Shown: in pieces, positions 33,300 through 35,742 of the stretch
Numbering within the stretch: position 1 is the stretch's first letter
Layout of the letters: each line of letters starts with the position of its first letter
NCBI GenBank assembly: GCA_021730635.1
Contig: JAJNNC010000024.1
Coordinates: 1 to 35,742 of the forward strand
DNA from: Catalimonadaceae bacterium JC749
GTDB lineage: Bacteria; Bacteroidota; Bacteroidia; Cytophagales; Cyclobacteriaceae
DNA: 35,742 bases
Direction: 5' to 3'
The notes under the pieces: generated by a model
Databases searched by the model: none
Told to the model about the DNA's origin: nothing
What the model saw: the letters and a program-made list of their open reading frames with translations, nothing else
Program-made: the position numbers and the translations under genes

Positions 33300-34469
33300 C
33301 TAGGCCCTCTTTGCTCTCTCCCAAACTACTGATTGTGAGCCTCTTACATATCTAATAAGACCAGCCAAGACAGCATAATTCATGATAAAGAAATAGTAAG
33401 GCACAAAGAAAATTTTCATTTTAATGTGTTTGGCTTCCAGCAGATAGCCTACCCCTGCCATACTGTAAAAAAGAATTTGACCCATCAGTATCATCTGATA
33501 GAAAAAGTGCCCCTCCAGGGCAAGAAAAGAGCTGCTTAGAAAGAGCGCGACCAAGGCAAAAGGAGTAATGGTCCAGCGTAACACCCGGTGAGAAATATAC
33601 TGGAAACTCAACAAGCCATACCTGAAAATATTCAGTAAAGATTTTAACCGCACAATAGCCTGTATACCTCCGGCAGCAATTCTGATCTTTCGCTTCAACT
33701 CTTCTTTGACAGAAGCAGAAGGTCCCTCCAGGGCATAGGCCTGAGGTTCGTAGGCCACCTTGTATCCTTCCTGAGCAATAGAGAGCGTTGTATAAAAATC
33801 CTCTATAATAGTATCCGATGGTATTTCACGATGAAGCTGCGTTCTGATAGCAAATAACTCGCCCGCTGCCCCTACCACCGTGTACAAAGTAGCATCCCAT
33901 TGTTTGAGCGCCGATTCATATTTCCAGTAAATACCCTCTCCGGCTCCGCTGGCGGTGTCCTTCTCCTGATGTCTGATGCGCTTTTCACCTGCGACAGCAC
34001 CCACCCGTGGGTTTTTGAAGTGCCTCACCAGATTGACTACCGCCTCTTTATTCAAGAGCGTATTCGCATCGGTATAAATGACGATAGGTGTCTTCACAAA
34101 AGGCATGACCCGGTTGACAGCCGCAATCTTACCTCTCCTTTCGGGTTGATAAAAATGGCTGATTTCGCCATATTGACTGACCAGCAGTGGTGTACGATCA
34201 CTGGAACCATCCGTAACGATCATCAGATGAAGCTTATAGGGGGGGTATTCTAAGGCTAAAGAATTCCTGATTTTTTCTTCTATAAAGTCTTCTTCATTAT
34301 AGGCAGCAATCAGCAGTGTTACCGATGGTAATTCGTTGTAGCTATAATAACAATCTTTTGCAGTGGGGCGAAAGAACTCCTTTATCTTCACCATGCAATA
34401 CAGGAGGATGCCATACCCTACATAAGTGTAGATGACCACAAAAAGACTTATCCAAAAAAGCAGGACCAT
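33300..34469 (-). CDS. Membrane family-2 glycosyltransferase
   Basis: A 389-residue processive-type GT2. A first membrane segment (LFWISLFVVIYTYVGYGILLY) precedes the GT-A domain: SVTLLIAAYNEEDFIEEKI, IVTDGSSDRT, VIYTDANTLL with the DxD-like acidic site, and a later QYISHRVLRW resembling the QxxRW motif. Three hydrophobic segments follow (ALVALFLSSSF, ILFYSMAGVGYLLE, FFVPYYFFIMNYAVLAGLI). It would make or export a surface polysaccharide; the sugar is unknown. A -7-like box is at 34498-34505. It is not obviously in an operon with pyrG. Confidence 0.9.
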   Translation of the reverse strand: MVLLFWISLFVVIYTYVGYGILLYCMVKIKEFFRPTAKDCYYSYNELPSVTLLIAAYNEEDFIEEKIRNSLALEYPPYKLHLMIVTDGSSDRTPLLVSQYGEISHFYQPERRGKIAAVNRVMPFVKTPIVIYTDANTLLNKEAVVNLVRHFKNPRVGAVAGEKRIRHQEKDTASGAGEGIYWKYESALKQWDATLYTVVGAAGELFAIRTQLHREIPSDTIIEDFYTTLSIAQEGYKVAYEPQAYALEGPSASVKEELKRKIRIAAGGIQAIVRLKSLLNIFRYGLLSFQYISHRVLRWTITPFALVALFLSSSFLALEGHFFYQMILMGQILFYSMAGVGYLLEAKHIKMKIFFVPYYFFIMNYAVLAGLIRYVRGSQSVVWERAKRA

Positions 34470-34497
34470 AAGGAAGAAGAGGTTAATGGTTTAAGAA

Positions 34498-34505
34498 CAA
34501 AATTA
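34498..34505 (-). promoter_or_regulatory. Possible -7 box of the glycosyltransferase gene
   Basis: TAATTTTG on the minus strand matches TAnnTTTG, 28 bases before the ATG at 34469. In such A+T-rich sequence the match may be chance, and no -33 partner is clear. Confidence 0.35.
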
Positions 34506-34880
34506 AAAAATATATTCACCCTTAAAGTTTAATCTCTAAATTGCTTACTTCATTTTCTTACTTGGTAAGGAAATTGAAATATTCACAGAAAATGCCAGCA
34601 GAAAATGACCTCATATAAAACAGCAAATAAGTATTTTTAACTATGATAAATAAGTATTTACAAAAGAAATTGATAAATATAAAACATTGATTTACAATTA
34701 TATAAAAATAGAGCTCTCTAAATTTCAATCAAAATGGCTTTAATTTCAATCAGTAACAAGGGGCTATTTTATAAAAAATTGCGAGATGACATTTTCATAA
34801 AATTTTAAAGAATTCTGATTTCATTCAATGTAATTAATTCTATTTTTTTTATAAATTTATTAATAATATCTTATATTTCG

Positions 34881-34888
34881 TATATTTG
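34881..34888 (+). promoter_or_regulatory. Probable -7 box of the cohesin-like gene
   Basis: TATATTTG fully matches TAnnTTTG and lies 101 bases before the ATG at 34990. No strong -33 TTG is seen at the usual distance. The predicted leader contains a perfect 8-bp hairpin at 34924-34942 (TCTTTTAA / TTAAAAGA, loop GGC). Confidence 0.42.
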
Positions 34889-34989
34889 TACTGTCGAATA
34901 AATTATTATCAAAATGATAATCTTCTTTTAAGGCTTAAAAGAGTCTTAGGGCTTATAGGCTTGACAGCAACAACTATTTTCAGCTATTA

Positions 34990-35742
34990 ATGAAAAAGAC
35001 GTATACCAGCATATATCAGGATTGGAGAACACTCAAGAGCACTATTGCTAGCTTGCTGCTGTTAGGGGGTAATCTTGTTTTCCTGATCGCTACACCCGCC
35101 TCAGCCCAAGCAGATCTGATGGTAAGCCCACAGGATACCATCGTAGCTTCGAACGATATTTTTTCCCTCACTGTGCAAGCAGTCTCAGACAGTCAGGCTG
35201 TGAGTGAAGCAACAGTACATTTGCAATACAATACAGATGTATTATCAGTTAACAATTTTGCGCCTAGTAGTATTTTCGACACACTGTATTATCAACATAC
35301 GGATGAAAATGCCGGAATTGTTGCTTACAGTGCAAGTATGGTTGACAATGATTCTCTCGTTGGTACTTTCAATATTTTTACTGTTGAGTTCCTGGCCAAA
35401 GCGGCAGGAAGTAGTAATCTCACTTTTGCAACGTATGAGGGGGCTAATACAGCTTTATTATTAGGAGGCGTTGATGTGACCGGAAATCAAGTCACTGGGC
35501 TGGTCACAGTGAATGCTCAGGCCAATGAAGCCCCTGTGGCTGAGGATGTGGAAGCACAGACTCCAGAGGATCAGCCTGTTAGCATTACCCTGGTAGCCAG
35601 CGATGAAGAGGATGAGGATGAAGAGGAGGACGATGAGGATGAGGAAGAGGACGATGAGGAAGAGGAAGAGGACGATGAGGATGAGCTAACCTATAGTATT
35701 GTCACTGCACCCAGCAATGGTACGCTGAGTGCGATAAGTGGT
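34990..35742 (+). CDS. Surface protein with cohesin-like domain and Ig-like repeat (cut by right edge)
   Basis: ATG at 34990 opens 251 codons up to the window end, without a stop. Residues 1-40 are a long signal peptide ending TPASAQ. Residues about 41-175 form a cohesin-type beta-sandwich (VSPQDTIVASNDIFSLTVQ, VHLQYNTDVLSV, LVGTFNIFTVEFLAKAAG). From about 178 a cadherin/VCBS-like unit starts (NEAPVAEDVEAQTPEDQPV) and continues LTYSIVTAPSNGTLS. Between them residues 205-232 are 28 uninterrupted Asp/Glu. Such multi-domain proteins are adhesins or glycan-binding surface proteins in Bacteroidota, often with a T9SS C-terminus, which is out of view. Start codon is inferred. Confidence 0.8.
   Translation, partial: MKKTYTSIYQDWRTLKSTIASLLLLGGNLVFLIATPASAQADLMVSPQDTIVASNDIFSLTVQAVSDSQAVSEATVHLQYNTDVLSVNNFAPSSIFDTLYYQHTDENAGIVAYSASMVDNDSLVGTFNIFTVEFLAKAAGSSNLTFATYEGANTALLLGGVDVTGNQVTGLVTVNAQANEAPVAEDVEAQTPEDQPVSITLVASDEEDEDEEEDDEDEEEDDEEEEEDDEDELTYSIVTAPSNGTLSAISG
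35602..35685 (+). repeat. 84-bp GA-rich run coding for 28 acidic residues
   Basis: Twenty-eight consecutive GAT, GAC, GAA or GAG codons. The run sits where related repeats have a short DxDGDxLTY calcium loop. The mixture of short units (such as GATGAG and GAGGAC) looks like replication slippage within an already acidic loop. Confidence 0.9.

Larger units (their letters stand above)
34470..34989. other. A+T-rich divergent intergenic region with short direct repeats
   Basis: About 520 bases between the divergent glycosyltransferase and cohesin-like genes. It holds two pairs of short direct repeats: AAATAAGTATTT at 34625-34636 and 34648-34659 (23 apart), and AATTTCAATCA at 34721-34731 and 34742-34752 (21 apart). 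It also holds likely promoters for both flanking genes. I see no RNA gene. Confidence 0.5.

Noticed and set aside
33085-33324. Alternative frame beginning [11 protein letters not shown] in front of pyrG
   Set aside because: It runs out of frame through the conserved start of pyrG and has no motif. It is noted only because its ATG is in the hairpin loop.
35204-35464. 86-codon plus-strand open frame near the right edge
   Set aside because: It is a shifted frame within the cohesin-like gene starting at 34990, whose translation has a signal peptide and clear domains.

Overview
The window looks like chromosome of a marine or soil type Bacteroidota of the order Cytophagales. Evidence is a gliding gene (gldC), a type IX secretion C-terminal sorting domain, matches to the Bacteroidota -7 promoter element TAnnTTTG, a near absence of Shine-Dalgarno sites, and gene clusters usual for the phylum (ftsX-DUF3098-uppP-truB-ribF and pyrG-yidC).

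Layout. Positions 1-102 hold the start of an exported protein running off the left edge. Positions 664-10467 carry secreted or periplasmic functions: an M20 amidohydrolase, an esterase lipoprotein, a Tat-exported SelA/DgaE-like PLP protein, a CBM9-like plus class C beta-lactamase-like lipoprotein, and an 866-residue repeat protein with a type IX sorting domain. Positions 10981-21948 are a compact, A+T-rich integrated element of about 11 kb. Positions 21931-33212 are housekeeping genes, nearly all on the minus strand: mnmE, a thioredoxin-like protein, gldC, an M48 protease, a DUF6702 protein, ribF, truB, uppP, DUF3098, ftsX, yidC, pyrG. A membrane glycosyltransferase follows, then a divergent surface protein with a cohesin-like domain, cut by the right edge.

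The element is the most interesting part. It sits in the last codons of mnmE and is bounded by an imperfect 18-bp direct repeat (16/18 identical). Both copies encode the MnmE C-terminus FCIGK plus stop, with synonymous differences, so the element carries its own replacement mnmE 3' end. This is the same part of the gene used by Salmonella genomic island 1. From mnmE inward, all on the minus strand, come a terminator, clustered AGGTACAA repeats, an excisionase-like Zn-finger/HTH protein, a tyrosine integrase, a 730-residue unknown, two small DNA-binding proteins with overlapping genes, a RepA-like ATPase, a 52-bp dyad made of six TCGTAC half-sites in a strict 9-bp register, a DUF6371 primase/Toprim-like protein and two unknowns. 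At the far end, transcribed the other way, is a three-gene operon whose last product has a PD-(D/E)XK nuclease motif; I infer a defence cargo. No relaxase, conjugation, capsid, portal or terminase genes are present, so the layout is closest to a phage-satellite-like or mobilisable replicating island rather than an ICE or a prophage.

All identifications come from reading the sequence. No database search was run.
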